Positions 25,263-37,643 of a stretch of 64,000 nt of DNA are shown here, piece by piece. This DNA comes from Albifimbria verrucaria. Its lineage: Eukaryota; Ascomycota; Sordariomycetes; Hypocreales; Stachybotryaceae. Made by a program: the position numbers and the translations under genes. The stretch's first letter is position 1; each line of letters starts with the position of its first letter. The stretch lies in contig JAHREC010000030.1 of assembly GCA_020081605.1 (NCBI GenBank), positions 682,001 through 746,000 of the forward strand. The letters run 5' to 3'. The notes beneath the pieces are model-generated. The model was not told the origin of the DNA, made no database searches, and saw only the letters and a program-made list of their open reading frames with translations.

Positions 25263-26597
25263 TTAGAAGCCAGCCCGGCGGAGCCTCTCCTTCTCATCCA
25301 TGACGGTGTCGTCGTCGTGGTACTCGGCATTTGTCTCCTCGCGCGTCTGCGGCACAGGCGCAGTGAAACCAGTCGACTGGCGCTGCAAAGCCGGCTGCTG
25401 CTCCTGGGCGAGATGCTGCTGGGGCTGCTTGTCCTCGTCAGCACCGTAGTAGTCGGCGCCGCCGTAGGCATCGCTGGGAGGTGGCACGCGGCCGACTGCC
25501 TGGACAATCGTGCGGTCAAAGTCGTGGCGACCTTCCATGGCCTTCAGGACCTCGAAGAGCGGCTTGGCGCCGATGGGCCAGGCCACGTCGCCGGTGAGGA
25601 TCTTCTTGGCGGAGATGCCGCGCTCGTTGTAAAAGAGCGAGTTGGCATCGGCGCGGCTGACCATAATGGTGCCGTCGATCTGCACACCAGCCCACAGACC
25701 ACGGCTCTTCATGTAGCTCCAGATGGGCTTGACGGTCTTGCTGATGGCAGCATCGACCATGCCGCCAGTGCCGATGGGGCCAATGGCGATGGAAGCCTCA
25801 CCACCGAGGGAGACGCGGGGGTTGGTGAAAGCGTTGACCTGAGCAGGAGTGTTGAGCACGCAGACACAGTCGTAGACGTCGAGACCCAGCATGAAGCCGG
25901 CGCCGACGGTGGAGACGACGAAGCTCGAGGGCGGCGACCAGGTGCCGTCAGGGCGGCGGGCAACGACAACACCAGAGCCGGCGGCGAGGGAGCCGTGGAA
26001 GGCGCCGGCGCGCAGGACGTTGAAGATGGCGAGGCCGGCGCAGTTGCGCAGCACCGTCTCGGGAATCTTGACGACGGACTTGCGGGTGAAGCCGGTGGGG
26101 TGCATGGGGCCGTCGGCCTTGGGAGGGGTCCCGGCAACGCCGAGGCCTGTGAAGGTGGTTGTTAGTTACCAATGCCCAAGACAGTAAAGACAAAGAAATA
26201 AGAATCAACTTACTAGTGAATGAATGCAGAATACGAGCAGCCTTGTTGCACTCCTTCTCCATGCTCGTAGGCCACCAGCCCTCCGCACCGATCAAGTTGG
26301 CCGCCTTGTTCAGCGGCCAGCCCGCAGCCGAGCTGACCTTGTGGAAGCGCTGGCCGATGGTGGGCTTCATGGGCGCCGCGACGGGGACGGCACCAGAGCC
26401 GGGAATGGTAGAGATGGAGGCGGCTCGGCTGGGGGCTGCGGCGCGGCGCCGGGGTTCTCAAAGGCATCTTCGGCGATGGTCGTCTCGGCGCGGCGCGGCA
26501 CGGAGGCGGGTGGTGGGGCCTCGCTGGGGTAGTAGGAGGGAGGGCGCTGGTCGTACTCGTAGTTGGAGACGTTGGTCTTTTCGGATGATTCGATCAT
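25263..26597 (-). CDS. SYLF (Ysc84/DUF500) domain protein
   Basis: About 422 aa. Two exons, 26597-26214 and 26146-25263, with a 67-bp intron; one frame break at the five-G run 26431-26435. The N-terminal 80 residues are Pro/Ala/Ser-rich. The SYLF domain follows (about residues 85-330): a helical entry region WPLNKAANLIGAEGWWPTSM, then IPETVLRNCAGLAIFNVLRAG, SGVVVARRPDGTWSPPSSF, GAGFMLGLDVYDCVCVLNTP, SLGGEASIAIGPIGTGG and SRGLWAGVQIDGTIMVSR. The C-terminal tail is Gln/Asp-rich and ends DEKERLRRAGF. SYLF proteins bind phosphoinositides and, in Ysc84/Lsb types, actin at endocytic sites. This one lacks the C-terminal SH3 domain of Ysc84/Lsb3, so it belongs to the SH3-less fungal branch. Acidic-Tyr tail residues could serve regulation, which is inference. 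Confidence 0.88.
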
Positions 26598-28373
26598 TTT
26601 GGTGGTTGTGTGTGTTTTATGTTTGATTGTAAGTGATTATTGGGTGTGGTATTGTTGTGTGTGTCGAGCTCGGTGGTGGCTGAGTTGACACGGGAGTTGA
26701 GATCGTGTAAGTGGATTATATTGTTGGGTATCTTGTAAAGCCTCCTTGTTCTGCTTTCCTGTTGTATCTGTCTGATTGTCTGTCTGTCTTATTCAGATCT
26801 CTATTCCTAAAATATCGAGACGGATCCTCATCTCTTATACGAAAAAGACACAAAGCCACCGCTCACCACTCGTGCCGCGTGCGTTACGCAAGCTCTGCAC
26901 CCACAGCCTGGTGTGCGCACGCGGCCCCGGCTCTCGCGCAATTCGGCCTACCAGTCCATCCTCCCCAGGGCGAAAGGGCCCTTTCCGGCATTCACGGAGG
27001 AGCTGCACACAGTGTTGGCTGGGAGAGTCGACAGCTCTGGCCCTTGCTGGCTCGGGGCTATGCCCGGGGCGCGAAGTGGCGAGCAAGGCGCGAGGGCAGC
27101 GCGTGGCGGCGGGCAGCGCAAGGATCACAGGAGCGGCTCGATCGTCTTCCCATTCAGACGAATGGGCAACCGAATAAGCTTAAAATGGTACTTTGTTGCG
27201 ATGACGCTGATCGTCTTGATTGGACTGGCCTCGTACAACTAGAGCTACAGCACCCGCTTAACGAGACTCCGTGCCCCTACGGAGGATCACCCAAGTGCCG
27301 CGATCGTGCACCTCGCTCTTAGGCCGAAGAGAAAACCCCTGGGCGCGGAGATGCTCTGTGCTGTTTCAAATAATAAGTCATATTGAATTTGTCCGTAGCC
27401 ATTACCAATCCAGGTTCTACACTCATTTCGCTGCTCGGACTCAGAAGACAAGGATCGACGCTTCTATTTTGCTTCGCCGCAGCGTCCGCGTCACTGCATC
27501 GCGAGGCCGCGCCACATGGCTTTTAGAGCTGAGATTTGCAGGCAACCATAGCAAATGGCACAGTGAATGCTTGCCATGGATTTTCTATTTTCCAGAGAAT
27601 AGCCAAATGGTGATCGTATTGCGTCGAATAGAAACGGGCCAAGACGTCGCCATCCCGTAGGACCACTGCACACTTCCGCTGACAAAGTGTAGCTGTCGCG
27701 TGCATCATCGCGCTGTACTGGATAATATTACGGTGAGTCAGCTACGGCATGTCCATTGACCAAAAATGTAGGTGGTGAAGCACGTCTTTGCGAATTACGT
27801 CGGAGAAGTTGGCTTGACATTACCCGTGTGATGCGATCGTGTGAAACAAATCCTACAGCTGATTCTCGGGCTCTCGGAGCTCGGTACTAACATCACAACC
27901 AACAATGCAATACAACACCAAACCAACCATTTCAAATCCTTTAATAAAAGTAAATAAGTAAATAAATAAAAATACCACAACGTATTGGTTAATATCGAAG
28001 CCAAGATATTCCGTTGCTTCAGCCAGACCTGAATACTCCACGCCCACAAACTCCACCCAACACCCTGCATCCCAACTAGAGCTAAGCTGAGCTAACACCA
28101 AGCTCACCAAACACCACCAGCGACGCGCAAGACAATCAATGACGGTGACAATGCCATGTTCAAATGCCCCCAGCAATGCAACAATAGCAATCACCATGGG
28201 GACCACTTCAGTCCCTTGAAAATGCCAGTCTGCTTGTGCTGAGGTTTAGCCTTACGTGTCTCACAATCCATTAAACGGTCCTGCCACATCAAACCCATTA
28301 GATCATCACCACCACCACCACCCTTCCCTCTCCTACAACCTCCTCCGTGCAACACCATCGCACGCATCCAAAC
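26598..28373. other. Intergenic region between divergent genes
   Basis: Promoters of the SYLF gene and of the small membrane protein. Several open frames of up to about 200 codons exist but none shows a motif or a plausible composition. No RNA gene or repeat recognised. Confidence 0.5.
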
Positions 28374-29013
28374 ATGGCCGCTCCTCTAACCAACGGCACC
28401 GGCGACCACGATGGTCAGCACCAGGCCTCGGGAATTCTTGCCTACGCACAGCGTTCGCTTGATCGCATCGCGCCGCCGCCGTCTCGCCAAAAGGCCTACA
28501 ATGATGTTTCTGCCTTTGCTGCATCCCGCCCCATCCTCTTTGTAAGATGAATTGCCTGCGTATCTCTCTGCTGTTTTGCTTTTAGAATTGACAGACCGTC
28601 CCGTTTGTGACCGTCCCGAACTAAGTTAACCGCTTTATCTCGACACCACAGGCCTTCCTCGTCGCCCAGCTCCTCTTCTCCATCCTCCCCTCCTCCTCTT
28701 CACCTCCTTCGTCGTCTCGGTCGCCGCGACCGCTGGTGCCGCCGCCGCCCTCTTCTCCATATTCTGGTCAGGCGTTGCCTTTGCCGTCCTCGTCCCCGCC
28801 CTGCTGCTCGCCGCCACTGGCGCGCTGCTCGTCTGGGCCTGGCTTGTCGCCGGCTTCCTCGCTACGCGCTGGCTCTACCGTCGCGTTCCGTTCGCCGCTG
28901 ACGCCGGGCATGATACCAACGGGTCGCAAAACGACTACCCGTACCGTGTCGTGACCGTCAAGGAGGAGCAGGCCGTCAGTGGCGACATCGCGGATGCCAA
29001 ACAAGCAAGCTGA
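28374..29013 (+). CDS. Small multi-pass membrane protein, promethin/LDAF1-like
   Basis: About 176 aa from two exons (28374-28541 and 28652-29013) around a 110-bp intron with GTAAGA donor and CACAG acceptor. A cytosolic-looking N-terminus of about 50 residues (ILAYAQRSLDRIAPPPSRQKAYNDVSAF) precedes a long hydrophobic block with three to four helices and short turns (AFLVAQLLFSILPLLLF and FWSGVAFAVLVPALLLAA are visible), then a basic step WLYRRVPF and a polar tail. This compact hairpin-like layout resembles promethin/LDAF1-Ldo proteins that work with seipin at lipid droplet sites. The family call rests on layout more than on residues. One C-run break at 28687-28690 needs one extra base. Confidence 0.65.
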
Positions 29014-29336
29014 GGCGTGACGTGGACCCCAATTCGACTTATTGAACTGTATGAGGAATACGGCTGGGATCAAACGGCGTTGGGGATGGCTCTACACGTG
29101 TATAATATCAAGGCCGCTAAATGGTCCGTAATGCAAAAACCCTTCATGGCTCTTCATTCTGTAATGGCTAGTCGGGTTCATTTGTCTTCATCATTCACCT
29201 CTACGTAGACTGCGATACCGTGCTTGTTATGACTGGTAACACATCAAGCGAGGCCTAAAATGAAGCAATCGCCGTATATTCCCCGTAGACACCCGTCTAT
29301 CCCATCGCAACGTACGATACGATACACCATAGTACA
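29014..29336. other. Convergent 3' flanks
   Basis: Shared terminator region of two convergent genes; nothing else seen. Confidence 0.5.
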
Positions 29337-30861
29337 TTACAAATACAGACCCTCCGGCTCGCCCTCCTGTTTAGTCCGCAGCACTCTCTCCCTAGCCGAC
29401 CTAAAGTCCGCCATCTGCACCCGCATTCTGCGCTCGCGAAGCGCCAGCATACCGGCTTCTGAGCAGATGGCCTTGATATCGGCACCCGAGAGATCATCCT
29501 TCTGCGAGATAAACTCCTCCAGATCCACATCGTCGCTCAGGTTCATCTTGGAGGTGTGCAGGGTGAAGATCTTGCGCTTGGTGTTGGTGTCGGGGTTCTC
29601 GAACAAGATCTTTCGGTCGATACGACCAGGACGGATCAGGGCAGGGTCGAGAGTGTCGATCTTGTTGGTGGCCATGATGACCTTGACGTCACCACGGTCA
29701 TCGAAACCGTCGAGCTGGTTCAGCAGTTCAAGCATGGTTCGCTGCACCTCACGCTCACCACCGGACGTGGAATCGTATCGCTTCGTACCGATGGCGTCGA
29801 TCTCGTCAATGAAGACGATAGAAGGCGCGTTCTCGCCAGCAACCTGAACACTGTTAGTAATGCGTAGATAAAGCTGATTGGAGTAAACATACCTGGAACA
29901 GCTGTCGCACCAGTCGCGGACCATCTCCCAGGTACTTCTGAATCAGCTCACTGCCCACAATACGCAAGAAGGTGGCAGAAGTCTGGTTGGCGACGGCCTT
30001 GGCAAGCAGCGTCTTTCCGGTTCCGGGAGCTCCGTAGAGGATGACACCCTTGGGAGGCTTGATACCCATCTCCTCGTACAGCTCTGGGTGCAGCAACGGC
30101 AGCTCGACCGACTCTCTGACTTCCTGGATCTGCTGCTCCAAACCACCGATGTCGGCGTATGACTCGGTCGGGGCCTTGTCGAGCTTCATGACGCTGACGA
30201 TCGGGTCCGTGTCATCTGTGAGGACACCAACGATGCTCACACTCTTATGATGCAGCAAGACGCTGGCACCTGGCTCTAGGAGGTCCTTGTCGACGAAGCT
30301 CATGATACTGACGTAGTACTCGGGCCCGGTGGTGCTGCTGACGATGGCATGGTCGTCGTCAATCAACTCCTCTAGCGTACCAACGCCCATGGGGCTGCCA
30401 CGCATGTCGTCGACTCGGCTACGTTCGTCGGCCAGCCTATCGGTGTCGGCGTCGGGTGCTGAAATCTGACCCTCCTTGGCGGCCTTTGCCTTGCGTAGGC
30501 GCTCCTGGTTCTCGACATATTCCTCCTCGAGCAGCAGGTGATCGTGTATACGCTGCATACGGAGGAGACGGAGCTTGCATCGGCTCGTAGGGTAGACGGC
30601 GGGTAGCTTGGCGGCGGCGCTGGTGCCACCAGCCTTTCTCTTCTTACGACCGACTCGGGTGGTTGGCCTTGGCGGGGCTCGTACTTGGGCTTATCCTTCT
30701 ACTCGGCTGTTAGATACCATCATGCAGAGAGACATGGTTGAGCTCGGCCGCCGTACCTTCTTATCCTTGTCATCCTTGCCATCTCCCATGCCAGATTGTC
30801 CTTGACCCTACCGGAGCTGTTAGTGCGTATCAAGGGATGCGGGAGCGATAGAACATACCAT
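29337..30861 (-). CDS. RPT2: 26S proteasome regulatory ATPase subunit Rpt2
   Basis: AAA ATPase of the proteasome base that unfolds substrates and, in Rpt2, opens the 20S gate through its C-terminal tail. Four exons: 30861-30859 (only ATG), 30807-30757, 30698-29893 and 29843-29337, with introns of 51, 58 and 49 bp. The spliced start reads [18 protein letters not shown], giving the N-myristoylation signal MGQ seen in Rpt2 orthologues. Further motifs: GRKKRKAGG, coiled-coil [20 protein letters not shown], Walker A GAPGTGKT, Walker [12 protein letters not shown], second region of homology [21 protein letters not shown]. The C-terminus EGLYL is an HbYX-type tail (Leu-Tyr-Leu). One break at the G run 30674-30677; corrected length 455 aa. 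Confidence 0.97.
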
Positions 30862-31680
30862 CTTGGCGTATCGAGCAAGGAGCTCGGTTTCGACAGCTGG
30901 GATATACTATATGTGGGGGTAAAAGCTGGGAAATGCTGCTTGGTGGATGGGGACGGCGATGGTTGATGAGGTGGTCTAGGGCGCCAGGAAGCTGATTGAT
31001 GATGAAAGCTCGAGGCGGGTACATCAGGCTGCCAGCCTAACACGACAGCTCCGATCTGGTCACGTGCCGATGATATCGAGCTTACATAATATGCTTCTGC
31101 TTGCTTCGAGTCTCAATGAGCTTGATGTAATCGAGCCTAAACGAGTAATATCGTGAGAAAGTAAACAAATGACTTAGAATATCACGGCGGACGCTTTGAA
31201 CCATCAATTTTCAAAAACATTATGCTAAATTGATGATATCCGCCTGGTAAAGAACGAAGCGTGTAGCAATCTGCAGCGAGCAGCCTATGTGCCCACTCGC
31301 CTTACCTAATTCTACCTAACCTAGACTACATTTCCTCTTTCAGTCATCGCAGGCACAAAAGCAATAGTTTACCTTGCCGTACATGAGGGGAAGGAAGGTA
31401 TTTCTGCACTTTTACTCAATACAAATCCTTAACTCCACATTCTGTTCCTATGGAGCATTGGTTGATCAGATAATAACCAGGCTTCACCTTCAATTATCGC
31501 TATCTTCATGTAGTCGCTTTCCTGTGCCAGCATTAGTCGCCCTCGTATATGGTCTCACTAGGCCCCGACATAATGTTGAGGCGTATAGTGTAATCAGCAC
31601 CTAACGCATCGGGGTTTTATTCGAATTTTGCGTCGCTATTCTCAATACAAAGGCCTCATGCCCATATTTGAGCTTTCATT
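30862..31680. other. Divergent promoter region of RPT2 and the NLR gene
   Basis: About 820 bp separate the two divergent start codons. No proteasome-element-like GGTGGCAAA motif was noticed. AT-rich near 31140-31260. No gene seen. Confidence 0.5.
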
Positions 31681-34600
31681 ATGGCCGAGTCTGGGTCGCA
31701 CACTACGGCTGGAGCCACTCCCACCCAACCAACCACTAGCCATGACTTTACGATCGCTTTAATCTGCGCCCTTCCTCTCGAGGCAGACGCCATGATTGCC
31801 TTGTTCGATGTACAATGGGATGAACAGCTGTCTTCCTTCATGGCCCCAGATGATCCTAACACCTATTCTACCGGCGCTATAGGCGCTCACAACGTCGTCC
31901 TCGTCTACATGCCAAGCATGGGTAAAGCCCATGCCGCCACTGTGGCCGCACACTGCCGATCAAGTTTCCCTAACATCAAGCTTGCTATTGTTGTCGGCAT
32001 CTGTGGTGCTGTTCCATTTGTACCTGAAAGTAAGGCAGAAATTGTTTTAGGAGACGTTATCATCAGTGAGGCTATAATTCAGCACGATTTTGGCCAACAA
32101 CTGCCGGATCAATTTGTGCGCAAGAACAGAATTCTTGACGCTCTGGGAAGACCTGATACCAGGATCCGCTCACTTTTAACGAAGTTGAAGTTGGTTTCGA
32201 ATAGAAGAGACCTGCGACGTAAGATGATTGCTTATTTAGAGACGCTCCGCCGCGATCCAGACCTGGAGGCCCAGTACCCTGGTGTTACATATGACAGATT
32301 GTTCGAAGCAGCTTATTGCCATAGGGACAATACATTATCTTGTGATGAGTGCCAGTGCAGCGGTAAATTGGTTGCGCGCCATCGTCTTATGGATGACGAC
32401 GTGCAACCTGTTATTCACTTTGGTCTGGTCGCCTCAGGCGACACAGTCATGAAATCCGGGGAGGAACGCGATGCCATTGCGAAACAAGAAAATGTTCTCT
32501 GCTTTGAGATGGAAAGCGCCGGAGTCTGGGACACCTTTCCTTGCGTAGTTATCAAAAGTGCGTGTGATTACGCGGATAGCCATAAGACCAAGGCATGGCA
32601 GCGATACGCTGCAGCCACGGCAGCGGCATGTACAAAGGCGTTTCTAGAATATTGGAAGTCTTCGGCGGCCCCAGGTGAGTTCCGTTATTGACGTGGTGGG
32701 ATTTCTACTGATTCATTATTGATAGTGTTCGTCATGGATCAACCTACTCATCGTATATGTACGCACAACTCACATCCGTTCTTCCAACTTAGCATAAACA
32801 AAATCTGACAATTATACTTCTAGTACGTCCAGGAGCTATTAAATCAAACGCAGAGAGAATATCGGAGCTGCTCAAAGCTCTCAACACCTCGCCCTACAGA
32901 GATGCTAAAGACAGAAACCCAGCTGGAGTAGAAGGTACGTGCGAATGGTTTACAAACCATCCACGCTTTCGACACTGGAATGAGAGTAGGAGGCCGTGTC
33001 TCCTCTGGGTCAGTGCCGATCCAGGCTGTGGTAAGTCTGTTTTGGCAAAGCATCTCGTGGACAACGTTTTACCACAAACGAAATTGAGAACCACGTGCTA
33101 CTTCTTCTTCAAAGATGATTTTGAAAGCCAGAAAAGTCTTTCGAGTGCTCTTTGTTGTATCATACGACAGATTATCTACCACAATCGTCACCTTGCTTTA
33201 GACAGTATAATCCAGGAGTTTGAAGCAGGCGGGGACACGCTTCTCAAATCCTTTCGTGGCTTGTGGGACATTCTAATGGATCTTATTAGCCTTGACATTT
33301 CAGCAAATCTGGAGATTGTATGCATAATCGATGCATTGGACGAATGCGAGGAGGTCGACCGCTCTCAGTTTGTCAAGTTTTTGTCTCAGTTCTACCAGGC
33401 ACCTCGTGGGCCCTGCTTGCTGAAGTTTCTCGTCACCAGCAGACCGTATCTCGACATTCGCCGCGACTTCTGGCCGTTGAAATCGCGTTTGCCTACAATT
33501 CACCTCTCTGGGGAGGACGAGGTCGAGGTTGAGAAAATATCAAAGGAGATTAATATTGTCGTTAAGAGCCATATTTCGGATATTGCCTCGACACTACAGC
33601 TTACAAGAGCTGAATCAGAGATACTAAAGTCTGAGCTTTTTCAAATTCCAAACCGGACCTATCTGTGGGTACATTTAATTCTTGACGAACTGAAGAAAAT
33701 AATCAACATCACTCGGGACAATCTACGCTCTAAAATACTCAAAATACCAAGAACAGTTGACGAGGCCTATGAGAAGATTCTCAGCCGAAGCCGGGATATC
33801 GACGCATCACGAAAGCTCCTACACATAATATTAGCCGCAAAAGGCCATTGTCATTGAAAGAAATAGGTTTGGCAATGGCAATCAATTCAAGCCATCGATC
33901 TTACAATGATATTGAAATGGAGCCCGAAACTCGGCTTCACCATACCATTAGAGCACTGTGTGGACTATTTGTAATGGTCGTTGACACCAAAGTCTACTTG
34001 ATGCATCAAACTGCAAAGGAGTTTCTGCTTCGCACGTCCATAAATGATTTGGAGCTCTCCAACACTGTCCGCCCACAGCTGTGGAAGGCTTCCTTTGGCC
34101 AGGTGAATCTAACCGTATCCTTGCAAAAGCTTGCCTCTTGTGCCTCTCTCTCGAAGAACTAGGAAATTTTGATAGCCTCTCTCTGAAAGAACTGGAAAAT
34201 TTTGATAGCCGCTTTCATAAGACTGAAGACTTCTTCAAGAGACATATTCTCTCCGATTATTCAGCGAGGTATTGGCCTGCCCATTACCGGTTGGCACACT
34301 TTGCTCATGAGCTTGAGGCTCAGGATGCTGCTTTGCAAGTAGATCGAATTTGCGATATCGAGTCAATACGATTCGAGCTTTGGTTTCGTGTTTTTGTATC
34401 AACGCAAAACCTGGATGGCGCCGCAGACCCTCTTACGACAAAGTTAATGCTCGGATCCTTCTTGGGCCTGGAGACAGTGGTGATACAACAATTGAGCATC
34501 ACGGATGCAGATCTTTACATTGGAGACAAAGACCACAACCGCTTCCCTCTATCTTGGGCAGCTCAGGGTGGATTTGATAACATTGTCAGACTTCTTCTTG

Positions 34601-36829
34601 AAAAAGAGAAAGAAAGCCGTCTCAGAGTACCTGAGTTGGCCCACAAAGAGTTATTGGTTAATTCGCGAGATCAACTTGCCAAAACGCCCCTCCATGAAGC
34701 TGCCTTGGAAGGACATGTGAACATTGTGAAGCAATTCCTAGAAACTCCTGGTATCGATATCAACCCGGAAAGTAACCGAGCACGAACGCCATTATTTTAT
34801 GCAGCTGCGAATGGGCATGAAGCTGTTGTTAGGCTACTTCTTGGATTTCCCAACATCAAACCTGATCATAAGGACTATTACATGCGGACACCATTGTCGT
34901 ATGCGGTTGAGAATGGGCATGAAACCGTCGTTAGGTTGCTTCTTGCGGCTTCCACTATGGAGCTAAATCACAAAGACTATCACAACCGGACGTCACTATC
35001 ATATGCTACTGAGAATGGATATGAAGCCGTCGTTAGGTTGCTTCTTGGATTTTCTACCATAGAAGTCAATACCATGGACGACTATGACCGCACCCCACTA
35101 TCATATGCCGTGAGAGATGGGCATGAGACTATCTTCGAATTACTCCTCAGAGTTCCGAATACAGACCTTGACGCCATAGACATTAACGGTCGGACACCAT
35201 TGATGTATGCTGTTGAAAATGGATATGAGAACATCTGCAGAAAGTTGATAGATACGGGCCAGGTGCGGGTTCATCTGTATTATCCAATGGGCTATACACT
35301 TCTTCTTCGCGCGGCGATGAATGGGTACGACCAAATAACAAAGCTACTACTCCGGGAAACAACAGTCGACATTAACGGAACTTCGAAATACACATATACG
35401 ACTCTACATACCCCACTCTCGAGTGCTATCGAGAATAGGCACGATGAGGTAGTGAAGGTACTTCTTGATGATGATAGAGTAGACGTGAATGCCGGAAGAA
35501 GCAACCACGGCCACGCGCCGATATACTTGGCAGTCAAGAATCGCGACGCCGAAATTGTGAGGTTACTGACTGAGAGGGATGATGTTGATTTGAGTGGGAC
35601 GGATAGCCTAGGCCGTTCACCTTTATGCATAGCTTCTCAGAACGGGAGCGTTGATATACTGAGGTCTTTACTAAAAAATCCGCTATTGCTGTTAATGTTC
35701 AGGACAACCTGGGTAAGACACCAATCGCAATGGCGGCTGAGGCTGGACACGAGGCTGCAGTAAACATGTTGCTGCATACAAACGGCATCGATGCGAGCGT
35801 TCCAGATGACAAGGGCCAAACAGCATTGATGTTTGCTTCCTTAAATGGACATACTGCGGTGGTAAAGTTGCTCCTGAGCAAAGCTCACGGCGATGTGAAC
35901 CGGCAAGACAACATGGGTCAAACGTCGTTATGGATGGCCGCTGCAAATGGGCATGCGTCCATTGTGCGGCTCTTAGTGGAACAACAGGCTAATACTAACA
36001 TCACACCTATATCCTTTCCTCGATCCAATGGTGGTAGCCCCAACGGTCAGACGCCACTTTGGATAGCTGCAAAAATGGCCACGCAGAAGTGGTTCGCGTA
36101 CTGCTCACTGCCAAAGATGTGGATGCCAACTCTGTGGATATCTTTCGGAATCAAACACCGTTATACGTGGCTGCACAAAATGGCCATGATCAGGTGGTGA
36201 GGCAGCTGATTGCTGATGAGCGTGTGAATCTGAATCCAAAGGACCGTCAGGGCGAGACGCCGTTATGGGGAGCACTGTGGAATCACCACGCAGCTGTGGC
36301 GAGCACTCTGTTTCAACGAGATGATATGGATAGGAACTCAGTTGATAAGCTCGACCAAACCCTCCTACTGAAGGCTGTGGGGAGTAACCGTGCCGACATT
36401 GTCATGCAATTGCTCGCTGACGGCCACGTGGATGTGAATGTAAGGGATAGACACGGACGAACCCCTCTTTTGAAGGCGATAGAGGGCAATGACGGGGTAA
36501 TAGTCGAGTTGTTGCTTGGATGTGCCGAGACTCTTCTAAATGTAGGGGACACTGACGGCCAGACACCGCTATTGATTGCACTAGAACACAACTCGTCGGG
36601 TCTAGTCGAGCTCCTGCTCCGGGATGGAAGAGTAGACCCAAACGCTAGAGACTCTTATGGTCAAACGCCTGTGATGAGAGCTGCAATGAAGGGCTCCAAG
36701 GAAATCGTGAATCTACTGCTTGCAGACTCAAGAGTAGATGTTACAGCGACGGATAACTATGGTGACAATTTGGTATCTATTGCGGTTCGTCAGGAACTTT
36801 GGGAACTTGTAGAGCACTTGGATGGGTAG
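31681..36829 (+). CDS. Fungal NLR: PNP_UDP nucleoside phosphorylase-NACHT-ankyrin repeat protein
   Basis: Three exons (31681-32674, 32726-32758, 32824-36829) with introns of 51 and 65 bp; about 1,678 aa. Residues about 22-325 form a PNP_UDP domain: FTIALICALPLEADAM, VVGICGAVP, GDVIISEAIIQHDFG, and CFEMESAGVWD with the catalytic-type Asp in SACDYADSH. Residues about 395-720 form a NACHT NTPase with Walker A SADPGCGKSVL, Walker B IVCIIDALDEC and sensor LVTSRPYLDI, then LHIILAAK/SLKEIG and YLMHQTAKEFLL typical of fungal NLRs. From about residue 915 there are 21-22 ankyrin repeats to the end. Four one-base losses at 33839-33842, 34087-34088, 35673-35678 and 36071-36075 interrupt the frame, all at A or G runs. 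This is the architecture of fungal nonself-recognition/immune receptors: ligand binding by repeats, NACHT oligomerisation, effector PNP. Ligand and outcome are not known from sequence. Confidence 0.92.
34537..36800 (+). repeat. Ankyrin repeat array of the NLR (about 21-22 units)
   Basis: Units of about 33-35 codons with the core TPLxxAxxNGHxxVVRLLL recur through this span. The spacing includes longer loops after units 1, 8 and 14. Units 3-5 (about 34790-35060) are close to each other at DNA level, with shared runs such as gccgtcgttaggttgcttct, pointing to recent internal duplication. Later units are more diverged. Confidence 0.9.
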
Positions 36830-37643
36830 AAAACGTTTTTAGAGGAGCTTGATAGATTAGTTTTCGTTAATAAAACAAATTTAGTGACTTGAGTACACTT
36901 ACTGAAGCTGTGTTGTAAGCCCCTAGTCGATGGTCAGTGTAAGTGGCTACTCCAGATTTCATATCGTCAGCAGTACAACCAGGAAATAGCAAGAGTATCT
37001 AGGATAAGCCATTGTGAAGTTGACGAAGTAACTATACGCTATGGTATTCGAATGAAAGCACGATGTCCTGGGTTTTATCTATTAATTTTTACTATTTTGT
37101 CACCGTTATCGGCCAGAGAAATGAGGCCAACGATTCGTAGTGCTCCCTTGTTGCTCACCACTTATCATTTCCTCCAAGCTAGGTAGTAGACGAACAATGA
37201 TGTAGGTATAGATTACATAAGTTGAATTGCAATCAGAAAGTAAATGAACGAGATGCAAATTTCTTTGGGTAGTTCTTTTTTTCTTTTGTTTTTGTTTACC
37301 AATGATTTCACCGCCAAAACATGCGTCATCAGGCTGAGCTGAGGTGAGCTGCTCTGCTAGCAAACTGAGCCACCACCCACCCCTCGGTCCCACTTCAACT
37401 GCCACATGCTAAGCCAAAGCTAAGCCTCGTGCTGCTGTAATGGTGCAGTAACCCGACCTGCAACGAGACCAAGCCTGGGCCACCGACGTGCTTGCGCTCT
37501 CTACCTACCTACCTCTATCTTTTCCCCGTCCCACCTCCGATCTCTCTGCAACCTCCCTCTCTCCCGCTCGAGCCACGTCGAGCTGTGCGAACCCGCGCCC
37601 GAATCCTGTACACTCAGATCGCTACCTCTCGTCGTTAACCGCC
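36830..37643. other. Intergenic region, UBC promoter
   Basis: 3' flank of the NLR gene, then the promoter and a pyrimidine-rich leader (37498-37640) of the ubiquitin-conjugating enzyme gene. No other feature. Confidence 0.5.

Noticed and set aside
25317..26165. 282-codon open frame on the plus strand opposite the SYLF gene
   Set aside because: Antisense shadow of a conserved domain; composition is Gly/Ala/Asp-rich as expected from the complement.
27271..27660. 129-codon frame in the intergenic region after the SYLF gene
   Set aside because: No conserved features and poor codon pattern compared with the neighbouring genes.
34537..36800. CRISPR-like or other prokaryotic array
   Set aside because: The periodicity is protein-coding (ankyrin units) and the genome is eukaryotic.
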